Assembly: GCF_017813335.1 (NCBI RefSeq)
Contig: NZ_JAGIYY010000001.1
Coordinates: forward strand, 434,001 to 498,000
Length of the DNA stretch: 64,000 nt
Source: Tianweitania sediminis
Lineage (GTDB): Bacteria; Pseudomonadota; Alphaproteobacteria; Rhizobiales; Rhizobiaceae
Direction of reading: 5' to 3'
Shown: in pieces, positions 55,701-64,000 of the stretch
Layout of the letters: each line of letters opens with the position of its first letter
Numbering within the stretch: the stretch's first letter is position 1
Program-made: the position numbers and the translations under genes
The notes under the pieces: model-generated
What the model was told of the DNA's origin: nothing
Database searches by the model: none
What the model saw: the letters and a program-made list of their open reading frames with translations, nothing else

Positions 55701-56254
55701 CTGGCTTTGCAATTCTTCGCGGAACGGCCATTCACCGCTTGTTGCAGCTGTTGCCGGATCTTCCACGGGAAGACCAGCGCAGCGCGGCAACCCGTTATCT
55801 CGGGCGCATCGGCGGCGCCTGGCCAGCAGGCGAAAGGGAGGCGGCGCTCCAGTCCGTATTCGCGGTGATCGAGGATCCCTCCTTTGCGCCGCTTTTTGCC
55901 CCGGGATCACGCGCGGAAGTGGGCGTGATGGGCACGCTGGATGTCGGTTCCACGCCGCGTGCGATCGCCGGAACGGTCGACCGGCTGGTTGTGACCGAGG
56001 ACGCGGTGCTGATCGTGGACTATAAGACCAACCGGCCTGTCCCGCAGGATCTCCCTGCAGTCCCCGGCGCTTATGTCGTGCAGTTGGCGCTTTATCGGGC
56101 CTTGTTGAAGGAGATCTATCCCGGCAAAGCCGTGTCGGCCGCCTTGTTGTTCACGGAAGGACCGATCCTGATCCCCCTGCCGCACCAGATCATGGACGAA
56201 GCCCTGAAGAAGCTGCGTGTTGGCTCACAAGACGGTACGCCGCTGCAGGGTTGA
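52751..56254 (+). CDS. addA: AddA, UvrD-type helicase and nuclease subunit
   Basis: The 1167-residue protein starts with the P-loop VSAHAGSGKTHVL (Lys35) and LCLTYTRAAAANM, then ILVDEAQDTSPQQW (motif II), VGDQKQSIYSFQGAEP (III), MTVHAAKGLEAPVVFL (V) and LLYVGMTRAEDRLVV (VI), all of a UvrD/RecB-like helicase. The C-terminus has a second nuclease with GTVDRLV and VDYKTNRP (Asp1090, Lys1092). With AddB it unwinds and trims broken DNA ends for RecA. Its coding region overlaps addB by four bases. Confidence 0.95.
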   Translation: MSRRLLIPNDTLLAQKEASDPLRSVWVSAHAGSGKTHVLSQRVVRLLLAGTDPSRILCLTYTRAAAANMANRIFRDLGRWAMLEDAALAEQISAIDGRRASPETCRKARRLFAQALETPGGLKIQTIHAFCEALLHQFPLEANIAGHFELLEGQAAEALVAEARRRLLLGTAGETDPELTAAFATVLARGGEWGLEQLLDEIVAKRDDLAAAIADLDQFELREEHGFRPEESAESLALEVWPDAFFDAALAETVLDCAAGKVKATSFAEGLKAVCAISGAQAFSAICELFLTAKGEPRKATHIAVKEVVSRIPGFADHYDRMASALLACTDRIALLEMVQATEAALVIAERLIGSYFRMKHARGFLDFEDLIRRTIALLAREDAGPWIRYRLDQGIDHILVDEAQDTSPQQWAVIRQLSDEFFSGQGARPNTERTIFAVGDQKQSIYSFQGAEPESFEWNRQSFKRDVEAAERSFNTIKLERSFRSTEDVLSAVDAVLSDPERRRGLSPDGGSFQHRPIRLEPGFVEVWSSVGQTVAPEPDDWTLSIDHAKAPAVQVAERIADRIQTWLKDKEMLPGTGRPVSPGDVMVLVRKRDSFIHALTRALKNRNIAVAGADRLSLPAHIAVKDLVALGRIVLQPDDDLSLAALLKSPIFGLDDDALFAFAYKRGEGVSLYTSLRRAAADDLVLHSVVQQLDSWRKEAGFRPAFEFFAGLLGAGGVRQKMISRLGHEAGEIIDEFQSFLLAAEQAGAVDLEAVLALLSQSGPDIKREMDQTRNEVRIMTVHAAKGLEAPVVFLVDSGGEPFSASHLPRLLPYEASSGRKRFLWRASKDLSNAATRQIEAVLRAKAEDEYRRLLYVGMTRAEDRLVVCGYHGRNPPRGATWLSMVQAGLSGLPATTTLHDEEQGTVLRYQVSRGAAVEPEQRDLSSPPALPPVPAFLRELAPPPTRLPRPLAPSRASALIETEPRDAPVDRSPVLDEDTQPGFAILRGTAIHRLLQLLPDLPREDQRSAATRYLGRIGGAWPAGEREAALQSVFAVIEDPSFAPLFAPGSRAEVGVMGTLDVGSTPRAIAGTVDRLVVTEDAVLIVDYKTNRPVPQDLPAVPGAYVVQLALYRALLKEIYPGKAVSAALLFTEGPILIPLPHQIMDEALKKLRVGSQDGTPLQG

Positions 56255-56350
56255 CGCAACGCAGGCGAAAGCCCACATCACGCTTTCAAGATCAGAAACC
56301 ATTTTCTTTCTCCGCCCGCGCGGCGCGACTGCCCTCGAAAGGATCGCATC

Positions 56351-56671
56351 ATGGCAACCGTGAAGATCGACAAGAACAATTTCGAAAGTGACGTGCTGCA
56401 GTCGAGCGAGCCGGTTGTGGTGGACTTCTGGGCTGAGTGGTGCGGTCCCTGCAAGATGATTGCCCCCGCCCTCGAGGAGATTTCGCAGGAGATGGGCGGC
56501 AAGGTGAAGATCGCCAAGCTGAACATCGACGAGAATCCGGAACTCGCCGCGCAGTTCGGCGTCCGTTCCATTCCCACGCTGATGATGTTCAAGAACGGTG
56601 AAGTCGCCGACATGAAGGTCGGCGCGGCGCCGAAAACGGCTCTCAACGCCTGGATCAGCGGAAACGTCTGA
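56351..56671 (+). CDS. trxA: Thioredoxin
   Basis: The 106-residue protein has the active site [15 protein letters not shown] (Cys31, Cys34), the cis-proline segment [12 protein letters not shown] and the usual length of thioredoxin 1. It reduces cytoplasmic disulfides with thioredoxin reductase. AAAGGAT precedes the ATG. It follows addA after 96 bases, the usual neighbour in Rhizobiales, and ends at a clear terminator. Confidence 0.96.
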   Translation: MATVKIDKNNFESDVLQSSEPVVVDFWAEWCGPCKMIAPALEEISQEMGGKVKIAKLNIDENPELAAQFGVRSIPTLMMFKNGEVADMKVGAAPKTALNAWISGNV

Positions 56672-56693
56672 CAGCCTCCTGTTCGGTTGATCG

Positions 56694-56722
56694 AAAGCCC
56701 GGCAAAGCAGCCGGGCTTTTTT
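56694..56722 (+). terminator. Rho-independent terminator after trxA
   Basis: AAAGCCCGGC pairs with GCCGGGCTTT around the 6-base loop AAAGCA, and the run TTTTTT follows. It lies 22 bases after the trxA stop and closes the divL-to-trxA group. Confidence 0.9.
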
Positions 56723-56739
56723 CTTGGAAGGGCGCAAAC

Positions 56740-57657
56740 GTGACGGGGTGGAGAGGACGGCTCGACGCGCTGAATGGGACCACCGCAGGCGTCGTGATCA
56801 TGCTCGTCGGCCTGTTCATGTTCGCGCTGAACGATGCCATGGGCAAATGGCTGGTGGCGAGCTTTTCCGTCGGCCAGGTCCTGCTGATCCGCTCCATCGG
56901 CGCCTTCGTGGTGCTCGGTCCGCTTTTGTCCTCGCGCAGTGCACGGAGGGATCTTCTCCACCCGGACCGGCCAGTGCTGCAGGTTCTGCGCGTCGTGTTC
57001 GCAACCTTCGACACCGGCTTCTTCTATGCAGCCGTCGTGTACCTGCCGCTAGCCGACGTGATGACCTTCTACATGGCAGGGCCGATCTATGTGGCGGCAC
57101 TATCGCATTTCCTGCTCGGCGAGCGGGCCGGCTGGCGGCGCTGGACTGCAATCCTGGTCGGCTTCATTGGCGTGGTGATCGTGCTTCGGCCGTCCAGCGC
57201 ATCGTTAAGTTGGCCCTCCCTTTTCGCCCTGATCGGCAGCGTGTCTCTGGCGCTCACGCTGATTCTCAGTCGGATGCTGCGAAGCACCTCCGACGTGGTG
57301 CTGGTGACGTGGCAAACGGTGGGCGCCCTGATCGCCGGCGCTTGTCTGGCCGTGGGCGCATGGCGTGCGCCGGACCTGCCGGATCTCTACGCCCTCCTGA
57401 TGCTCGGCGTCGTGTCCTGCATCGCTCACATGATGATGACGCGCTCGGTGAAGCTTGCTTCGGCGACCGTTCTGGCGCCGCTGCAATATACGCTGCTGCT
57501 TTGGGCGGTAGCGATGGGGATTCTGTTTTTCGATGAATATCCCGATCAGCAGATCTTGGTGGGCTCCGCGGTGATCATCGGTGCCGGGCTTTTCATCTTC
57601 CACCGCAAACAGGTGGTCGGGCAGCCGGTAAAGGCTGAGACCGTGGATCGGATCTGA
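56740..57657 (+). CDS. DMT family transporter (EamA domains)
   Basis: The 305-residue protein, starting at GTG 56740 after GGAAGGG, has ten hydrophobic helices in two EamA repeats (GVVIMLVGLFMFALNDAMGKWL opens the first; PSLFALIGSVSLALTLILSRML the second). Members export or import small metabolites such as amino acids, S-adenosylmethionine or sugars. The substrate is unknown. The start lies only 17 bases after the trxA terminator, so a promoter must lie within or before that hairpin, or expression depends on read-through. The stop abuts the convergent folC stop. Confidence 0.88.
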   Translation: MTGWRGRLDALNGTTAGVVIMLVGLFMFALNDAMGKWLVASFSVGQVLLIRSIGAFVVLGPLLSSRSARRDLLHPDRPVLQVLRVVFATFDTGFFYAAVVYLPLADVMTFYMAGPIYVAALSHFLLGERAGWRRWTAILVGFIGVVIVLRPSSASLSWPSLFALIGSVSLALTLILSRMLRSTSDVVLVTWQTVGALIAGACLAVGAWRAPDLPDLYALLMLGVVSCIAHMMMTRSVKLASATVLAPLQYTLLLWAVAMGILFFDEYPDQQILVGSAVIIGAGLFIFHRKQVVGQPVKAETVDRI

Positions 57658-59001
57658 TCAAACAGGCGGCGTGCCGTTTTCCGCCAGCACCGCGCCGGCG
57701 AGATAAAGCGAGCCACCAATCAGGATGCGGGGCGGTGCTTCCCTTTCGTCCCAGGTGTCGCGCAAGAGCATCAGCGCATTGCCAACCGAGGCGATCGGCT
57801 CTGCCGACAAACCTGCCTCGACCGCACGGGTGGCAAGCACGTCATTGGGCACCCCAGCTTCGCTGCCTGCCACCGGCACGGTGAAGACATGGCGCACCAT
57901 ACCGCCGAACGCGCGGAAATAGTTGGTCTGGTCCTTGGTGTTGATCATGCCGGCAATCAGGAACAACGGCCGTGGATGGCGGTCTTCCTGTTCCGCGAGC
58001 GCTTCCGCAATGACTGTGCCCGCGCCGGGATTGTGCCCTCCGTCGAGCCAGATCTCGGCGCCTTCGGGAGCAAGGTCCACAAGCGTGCCGGTTTGCAGGC
58101 GCTGCATGCGCGCCGGCCACGACACGGTGTCCAGCGCACGATCCGCAATCAACGGGGTCACCGGAAAGCCGGCAGCGCGAACCGCGGCAATCGCCGCTGC
58201 GGCGTTGGCGTATTGATGCCGCCCTGGCAACCGCGGCGGCGTCAGGTCCATGAGGCCCGTCTCGTCCTGGTAAACCAGGCGGCCATTTTCCTCGAAGGCA
58301 ATGAAATCCTGCCCATAGATGAAGGACGGTGCGCCGAGCCGCTCTGCCGTGGACACCAGCACTTCACGCGCGGCGTCGCTTTCCTGCGCGCCGATCACAA
58401 CGGGCACGCCAGGCTTGATGATGCCCGCCTTTTCAGCCGCAATCAGTTCGGCCCGATCGCCGAGATAAGCTTCATGATCCATGGAAATCGGCATGATGAC
58501 GCAGGCAGCCGGCCGCTTGATCACGTTCGTAGCGTCGAAACGGCCTCCCAGACCGACCTCGACGATCGCCACATCGGCGGGATGTTCTGAAAACAGGACG
58601 AACATCACCGCCGTCAGGATCTCGAACACGGTGATGGTTTCGTTGTTGTTGGCTTCGGCTACGCGGCGGATGGCGTCAGCCAGCACGTCATCATCCGCGA
58701 ACCTGCCACCACCCGGAGCGCCGAGGCGGAAGCGTTCATGCCAGTTCACGAGATGCGGCGAGGTGTGGACGTGAACCAGCCGGTTGTCGGCTTCCAGCAG
58801 AGCCCGTGAAAATGCCGCGCAGGAGCCTTTTCCGTTGGTGCCAGCGATGTGGATCACCGGCGGCATGTGGTCCTGCGGATTGCCCAGCCTCTCCAGGAGG
58901 CGCGTGATCCGCTCCAAGGACAGATCGAAGCCTTTGGGATGCAGCGTCATCAGCCGCTCGATTTCGCGAGCAGCTTCGCTTGCCTGCGCGTCAGCGCTCA
59001 T
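57658..59001 (-). CDS. folC: Dihydrofolate synthase / folylpolyglutamate synthase
   Basis: The 447-residue enzyme has HIAGTNGKGSCAAF (P-loop), VHTSPHLVNWHERF, VIVEVGLGGRFDATNVI and DGGHNPGA, the Mur-ligase-fold pattern of FolC. It adds glutamate to dihydropteroate and to folates. It is last in the run trpF-trpB-trpA-accD-folC, beginning 33 bases after accD, the usual Rhizobiales order. Its stop is joined directly to that of the convergent transporter. Confidence 0.95.
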   Translation of the reverse strand: MSADAQASEAAREIERLMTLHPKGFDLSLERITRLLERLGNPQDHMPPVIHIAGTNGKGSCAAFSRALLEADNRLVHVHTSPHLVNWHERFRLGAPGGGRFADDDVLADAIRRVAEANNNETITVFEILTAVMFVLFSEHPADVAIVEVGLGGRFDATNVIKRPAACVIMPISMDHEAYLGDRAELIAAEKAGIIKPGVPVVIGAQESDAAREVLVSTAERLGAPSFIYGQDFIAFEENGRLVYQDETGLMDLTPPRLPGRHQYANAAAAIAAVRAAGFPVTPLIADRALDTVSWPARMQRLQTGTLVDLAPEGAEIWLDGGHNPGAGTVIAEALAEQEDRHPRPLFLIAGMINTKDQTNYFRAFGGMVRHVFTVPVAGSEAGVPNDVLATRAVEAGLSAEPIASVGNALMLLRDTWDEREAPPRILIGGSLYLAGAVLAENGTPPV

Positions 59002-59034
59002 CGGCGTTCATCACGCTTCAGCGAGACGTGGGTG

Positions 59035-59955
59035 TCAGGCATCGGCCGCAACTGTGGCTTCTTCGCCGTGCACCGGAAGCTGCGCGGGATCGATCAGCGT
59101 GCCGGGCGGCTGCTTCATCAAGAGCCGCAGGAGCCGCCCAAGCGTCGCCTTCATGGCCAGACGGGACACCACCATGTCCACCATGCCGTGTTCCATCAGG
59201 TACTCGGCGCGCTGGAATCCTTCCGGCAGCTTTTCGCGGATGGTTTGCTCGATGACGCGCGGACCGGCGAAGCCGATCAGCGCGTTGGGTTCGGCGATAT
59301 GGATGTCGCCCAGCATGGCATAAGAGGCGGTAACACCACCGGTAGTGGGGTTGGTCAGGACAACGATATACGGCAGACCCGCTTCCTTGAGCCTGTCCAC
59401 CGCGACCGTGGTGCGGGCGAGCTGCATCAGCGACAGGATACCTTCCTGCATGCGCGCGCCGCCAGATGCCGCGAAAAGCACCAGTGGCAGCTGCTGTTCC
59501 ACGGCATTCTCGAAGCCGCGAATGATGGCTTCGCCCGCGGCCATCCCGAGCGAGCCGCCCATGAAGGAAAAGTCCTGCACCGTCACGGCCACGCGCAACC
59601 CGTCGATTTCGCCGGTGGCGTTGACGATCGTGTCTTCAAGGCCGGTCTTGGTCCGGTTTTCCTTCAGGCGGTCGACATAACGCTTTTCATCGCGGAAGCG
59701 CAGCGGATCCACCGCAACCTTGGGATTTTCCAGCGTGGTGTAGGCACCGTCGTCGAACAAGAAGCGCAGACGCTCCTTGGCCGAGATCTTCATGTGGTGG
59801 CCCGAGGACGGCACCACATACTGGTTTTCCTCCAGGTCCTTGTGAAAGACCATTTCGCCAGATTCCGGATCCTTGATCCAGAGGTTCTCGGGCATTTCGC
59901 GCCGGCCAAGCATCGAATTGATCTTGGGGCGAACATAGTTGGTGATCCAGTTCAT
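59035..59955 (-). CDS. accD: Acetyl-CoA carboxylase carboxyltransferase subunit beta, without zinc-finger cysteines
   Basis: The 306-residue protein starts [20 protein letters not shown] and has the crotonase-like core [33 protein letters not shown] and [15 protein letters not shown]. AccD with AccA transfers the carboxyl group to acetyl-CoA, the first step of fatty acid synthesis. The N-terminal part that holds four zinc-binding cysteines in E. coli reads [19 protein letters not shown] and GHHMKIS here with no cysteine at all. As I recall, rhizobial AccD proteins keep one. The core looks intact, so the enzyme is expected to be active. Confidence 0.95.
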   Translation of the reverse strand: MNWITNYVRPKINSMLGRREMPENLWIKDPESGEMVFHKDLEENQYVVPSSGHHMKISAKERLRFLFDDGAYTTLENPKVAVDPLRFRDEKRYVDRLKENRTKTGLEDTIVNATGEIDGLRVAVTVQDFSFMGGSLGMAAGEAIIRGFENAVEQQLPLVLFAASGGARMQEGILSLMQLARTTVAVDRLKEAGLPYIVVLTNPTTGGVTASYAMLGDIHIAEPNALIGFAGPRVIEQTIREKLPEGFQRAEYLMEHGMVDMVVSRLAMKATLGRLLRLLMKQPPGTLIDPAQLPVHGEEATVAADA

Positions 59956-59995
59956 GGCTGGCGTCCCGTTTCAACTGGAAAGAAAGATGGAGCAG

Positions 59996-60838
59996 TCAAT
60001 CGACAGCCTCAAGGCGTGCACGCCGCACCCCTTGCGCCAGCCCGCTGACCAGGGTCGCGACGGCTTCGGCCGGATCGGCGGTCATCTGACCGTCGGGTCC
60101 AAGCACGCTTGCAACCGCGTTCACGATGGCGGTGCCAACCACGACACCATCCGCCGACGCGCCGATCGCGCGGGCCTGCTCCGCGGTTTTCACACCGAAA
60201 CCGACGCAAACCGGCAAGTCGGTGTGGCTCTTGATGCGCGCCACGGCTTCCGAAACGTCGCCCGTGTTTGCGAGGGCAGATCCGGTGATCCCCGTCATCG
60301 ACACGTAGTAAACAAAGCCCGACGTGTTTTCGAGCACCTTCGGGAGACGCTTGGCATCCGTTGTAGGTGTGGCAAGCCGAATGAAGTTGATGCCAGCTTT
60401 TAGCGCCGGCACGCACAGTTCGGCATCCATTTCGGGCGGCAGGTCCACCACGATCAGGCCGTCTAGGCCGGCATCCCTGGCTTCCGCCAGGAAGCGCTCA
60501 ACGCCGTAGATATAGATCGGGTTGTAATAGCCCATCATCACGATTGGGGTGTCGTCATCGTGGGCGCGAAAGTCGCGCACCATCTGGATGGTCCTGGCGA
60601 GCGTTTGCCCGCCTTTCAGCGCGCGCAAGCCCGCTGCCTGGATGGCGGGACCATCGGCCATGGGGTCGGAAAACGGCATTCCGAGCTCGATCACATCCGT
60701 GCCGGCCGCAGGCATCGCCTTCATGATCTTCAGCGACGTTTCATAGTCCGGGTCGCCGCCCATGAAGTAGGTCACGAGCGCCGGCCGGCCTTCGTCCTTC
60801 AGCTTGGCGAAACAGCGGTCGATGCGCGTGGTGGTCAT
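59996..60838 (-). CDS. trpA: Tryptophan synthase alpha chain
   Basis: The 280-residue protein has [21 protein letters not shown] (catalytic Glu), [14 protein letters not shown] (catalytic Asp), and [15 protein letters not shown]. It splits indole-3-glycerol phosphate and passes indole through a tunnel to TrpB. The start is one base after the trpB stop, so the pair is tightly coupled. accD follows after 40 bases. Confidence 0.96.
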   Translation of the reverse strand: MTTTRIDRCFAKLKDEGRPALVTYFMGGDPDYETSLKIMKAMPAAGTDVIELGMPFSDPMADGPAIQAAGLRALKGGQTLARTIQMVRDFRAHDDDTPIVMMGYYNPIYIYGVERFLAEARDAGLDGLIVVDLPPEMDAELCVPALKAGINFIRLATPTTDAKRLPKVLENTSGFVYYVSMTGITGSALANTGDVSEAVARIKSHTDLPVCVGFGVKTAEQARAIGASADGVVVGTAIVNAVASVLGPDGQMTADPAEAVATLVSGLAQGVRRARLEAVD

Positions 60839-60839
60839 C

Positions 60840-62060
<1,221 letters not shown>

Positions 62061-62081
62061 GGCCAGTGCTCCCGACTGCGA

Positions 62082-62732
62082 TCAGGCTGCGCGCTGCGTA
62101 GCGCTGCGGATCGCGGCAAAAAAGGATTCGATCAGCGCGACGTCCTTGATGCCCGGCGTGCGCTCGACACCTGAAGAAATGTCCAAACCGGAAGGGTTTG
62201 TGCGCGCCACGGCGTCGCCGACGTTCGACGCGTTCAACCCTCCCGAAAGCATGTAAGGGAGCGAAGCGTCAAGGCCGGCCAGCAGCGTCCAATCAAAGGC
62301 CACACCGTTGCCACCCGGCAGAACCGCGCCTTTGGGCGCCTTGGCGTCAAACAAGAGACGATCTGCCACGCCGGCAAAGCGTTGGGCCGCCGTCAGGTCG
62401 GCAAGGTTGCTGATTGCCTGCGCCTTCATCACCGGCAGACCGAAGCGTTGTTTAACCGCACGGACACGCTCGGGTGTTTCTTCCCCATGCAGTTGCAGCA
62501 TGTCGGGCTCCACCACCCGAACAAGCGTGTCGAGGGTTGCGTCATCCGCATCCACGGTCACCGCAACCACTTGAGCCCGGCCTTTCGCGGCACCGCTTAA
62601 GGCCGCCGCCTGTTGGGGGGCAACATGGCGGGGACTGCGCGGGAAAAAGATGAAGCCGACATGCGTTGCGCCGCCGTTCAGGGCCGCAGCAACCGTGTCT
62701 TCCGTGGAAAGGCCGCAGATCTTGATGTCCAT
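62082..62732 (-). CDS. trpF: Phosphoribosylanthranilate isomerase
   Basis: From ATG 62732 the protein has 216 residues and starts MDIKICGLSTEDTVAAALNGGATHVGFIFFPRSPRHV, with the catalytic Cys in KICGL; LQLHGEETPE and DWTLLAG and LSGGLNASNV complete the barrel motifs. It isomerises PRA to CdRP in tryptophan synthesis. The metallopeptidase gene ends 28 bases upstream on the same strand. An upstream in-frame start at 62774 would overlap that gene and is less likely. Confidence 0.95.
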   Translation of the reverse strand: MDIKICGLSTEDTVAAALNGGATHVGFIFFPRSPRHVAPQQAAALSGAAKGRAQVVAVTVDADDATLDTLVRVVEPDMLQLHGEETPERVRAVKQRFGLPVMKAQAISNLADLTAAQRFAGVADRLLFDAKAPKGAVLPGGNGVAFDWTLLAGLDASLPYMLSGGLNASNVGDAVARTNPSGLDISSGVERTPGIKDVALIESFFAAIRSATQRAA

Positions 62733-62760
62733 GGGGCTACAGATAGCGGCGGCGGCGCGG

Positions 62761-63516
62761 TCATTCAAACGCAATCGCCTGCAAGGCGCCGCCGTTCTTC
62801 TTCAGCCAAGCCTTGCAGCGCTCTGTTTCCGGGCAAAGTTCCCGGCACAGCTCCCAAAAGGCGGGGCCGTGATTCATTTCCCTGAGGTGCGCGACCTCAT
62901 GCGCCACGAGGTAGTCGATCACGGCGGGCGGTGCCATCATGATGCGCCAGGAAAACGACAGGTTGCCGTCGGCCGTGCAGGATCCCCAGCGGCTCGTCGT
63001 GTCCTTGAATCGGATGGACCGGGCGCGACGGCCCACAAACGCCGCGTGCTTTGCCACCAGGTGCTCGATGTCACGCTTGGCTTCCCGCTTCAGGAAGTCA
63101 CTCAAGCGCCGTGGCAGGTGTCGCGCATCCCCTTTCACCCGCAGAACCGGTTCACCGCCTTCGGCATCGACGCTCACTGAGCCGCGCAAAGCCTGTTCAT
63201 GCACGATGAGGTGGGGAACGCCGCGCAGCGGAATCTTGACGCCGTGCCGAACGCCGGGCTTTTCCGGGTAATTGGCCAGGCGGCTTTCCAGCCAGCCGGT
63301 ATGCCGATCGATGAAGCGATCGACCTCCCGCTGCGACAATCCCGGAGGGGTGGTGATCCGGATCCCGCGCCCGCCTGCATCGATCCGCATCGTCAAACGC
63401 GTGGCTCGCGCATTCTGCACGACCTTCAACGGCAATGTTCGTCCGGCAACAATCATTTGTCGCTCAGCAGGGGGAGCAACAACCGGTTTGCGCAACAAGG
63501 GGAAAAGCAGGCCCAT
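62761..63516 (-). CDS. YgjP-like M48 family metallopeptidase (DUF45)
   Basis: The 251-residue protein has the zinc motif AHEVAHLREMNHG (His206, Glu207, His210, with a further His216) and TTSRWGSCTADGNLSFSWRIMMAPPAVIDYLVAHE, the DUF45/YgjP signature. No signal peptide is seen. YgjP-type proteins are predicted zinc peptidases of unclear role, often near UTP or nuclease genes; here it precedes the trp run on the same strand with a gap of 28 bases, and whether they share a promoter is open. Confidence 0.9.
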   Translation of the reverse strand: MGLLFPLLRKPVVAPPAERQMIVAGRTLPLKVVQNARATRLTMRIDAGGRGIRITTPPGLSQREVDRFIDRHTGWLESRLANYPEKPGVRHGVKIPLRGVPHLIVHEQALRGSVSVDAEGGEPVLRVKGDARHLPRRLSDFLKREAKRDIEHLVAKHAAFVGRRARSIRFKDTTSRWGSCTADGNLSFSWRIMMAPPAVIDYLVAHEVAHLREMNHGPAFWELCRELCPETERCKAWLKKNGGALQAIAFE

Positions 63517-63560
63517 GCCGATGAGCTAGCGTGATTCGCCAGCAAGAATGAAGCGGGAAC

Positions 63561-63589
63561 AAAAACGGCGCCCCGAGGTGGGGCGCCGT
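63561..63589 (-). terminator. Rho-independent terminator of the DUF2852 gene
   Basis: A perfect ten-base stem (ACGGCGCCCC and its complement) with a 5-base loop is followed on the minus strand by TTTTTG. It lies 21 bases after the stop of the DUF2852 gene and before the YgjP-like gene. Confidence 0.88.
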
Positions 63590-63610
63590 GGATCAGGCTG
63601 GAGTCTTCGA

Positions 63611-64000
63611 TCAAAGTCCGGGATCACGGATCTCGGTTGATGAGCTGCCAGCGTCGGAGCGAGGCTTGCGGTTGTTCATGAACCGGTCGAACTCTTCCTG
63701 GTCCTTCGCGCGGCGCAGTTCGCGGACATAGGCATCGAATTCGTCCCGTGCCTCGTCAAGCTTGCGACGCTCTTCTTCGATCCGCTCGAGTTCAGCCGAG
63801 CGCCAATCGTCAAAAGCGACGTTGCCGGTGCGGTTGAAGCCGTAGTGCTTGCTCCGGCTGTTCTTGCCGCAGTTGCGGAAGAAGCCTTCGGTGTTCACAG
63901 AGCGCTTGAAGCCGTCAAGCCGGTCGCCCCACAGGATGTAAGCGAGCATGGCCAGGCCGAGTGGCCAGAAAACCATGAAGCCAACCACCATGAGCGCAAT
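63611..64000 (-). CDS. DUF2852 domain protein (partial, runs off the right edge)
   Basis: The last 129 residues of a small membrane protein are present. The frame stays open to base 64000, and the visible start IALMVVGFMVFWPLGLAMLAYILWGDRL lies inside the membrane helix that normally follows a short N-terminus in DUF2852, so the true start is beyond the window. After the helix comes NRTGNVAFDDWRSAELERIEEERRKLDEARDEFDAYVRELRRAKDQEEFDRFM, a predicted coiled coil. The function is unknown; the family is common in Rhizobiales. Confidence 0.85.
   Translation of the reverse strand: MALMVVGFMVFWPLGLAMLAYILWGDRLDGFKRSVNTEGFFRNCGKNSRSKHYGFNRTGNVAFDDWRSAELERIEEERRKLDEARDEFDAYVRELRRAKDQEEFDRFMNNRKPRSDAGSSSTEIRDPGL

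Overview
The window reads as a gene-dense, high-GC chromosomal segment of an alphaproteobacterium, most likely order Hyphomicrobiales (Rhizobiales). The strongest indications are the block pckA / chvI-chvG-hprK-manX-HPr-ahcY, a DivL-type pseudo-histidine kinase followed by a TsaE-kinase fusion, murU and addB-addA, the trpF-trpB-trpA-accD-folC run, and the hrcA-grpE / rph-rdgB-hemW arrangement. I see no tRNA or rRNA gene, insertion sequence, prophage, CRISPR array or origin. The content is core and housekeeping, with a few small unknown proteins.

Layout. 0-5.5 kb: end of hutU, then hutD, a lone periplasmic binding protein, and on the minus strand a fatty acid hydroxylase, an SDR oxidoreductase and PBP1A. 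5.6-9.2 kb: a small unknown protein, an acyltransferase, RNase D and an M20 peptidase. 9.2-9.55 kb: a gene-free stretch with three consecutive hairpins that looks like a minus-strand small RNA. 9.55-14.8 kb: a 61-residue small protein behind a stress-type promoter, polA, a single-domain response regulator and a cytochrome P450. 14.8-18.3 kb: cyclase-family protein, yraN, rsmI and a divergent LpoA-like lipoprotein. 18.4-24.2 kb: a second small protein with a stress-type promoter, hemW-rdgB-VOC-rph on the minus strand, and hrcA-grpE plus a TRIC-like channel on the plus strand. 24.2-37.3 kb: adenosine kinase, CysZ-like protein, nth, DUF2244, PhoX-type phosphatase, DJ-1/PfpI protein, dut, prfC, DEAD-box helicase, DUF5996, selO and arfB. 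37.3-44.7 kb: pckA and the ChvI/ChvG-PTS-ahcY block. 44.8-56.7 kb: divL, tsaE fusion, murU, addB, addA and trxA, mostly overlapping by 4-11 bases. 56.7-64 kb: DMT transporter, then folC, accD, trpA, trpB, trpF, a YgjP-like metallopeptidase and a DUF2852 protein, all on the minus strand.

How the genes fit together. The chvG-chvI two-component system sits with hprK, an EIIA of the mannose family and HPr, the usual alphaproteobacterial unit linking envelope sensing to PTS signalling, beside the gluconeogenic gene pckA. The TsaE fusion carries a sugar kinase like AmgK directly before murU, which suggests the anomeric MurNAc recycling route to UDP-MurNAc. AddA and AddB form the double-strand-break helicase-nuclease. 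The trp genes, accD and folC probably form one transcript.

Points that stand out: DNA polymerase I with all three proofreading motifs altered; DivL with Tyr at the phosphoacceptor position; a probable three-hairpin small RNA with C-rich loops; two small genes with EcfG-like promoters; a perfect TATAAT placed so that the DUF2244 mRNA would be leaderless; candidate operators before ahcY, pckA and the PhoX gene; an AccD without zinc-finger cysteines; and three convergent gene pairs joined stop-to-stop by TGATCA. Everything here is read by eye; no database search or folding program was run.
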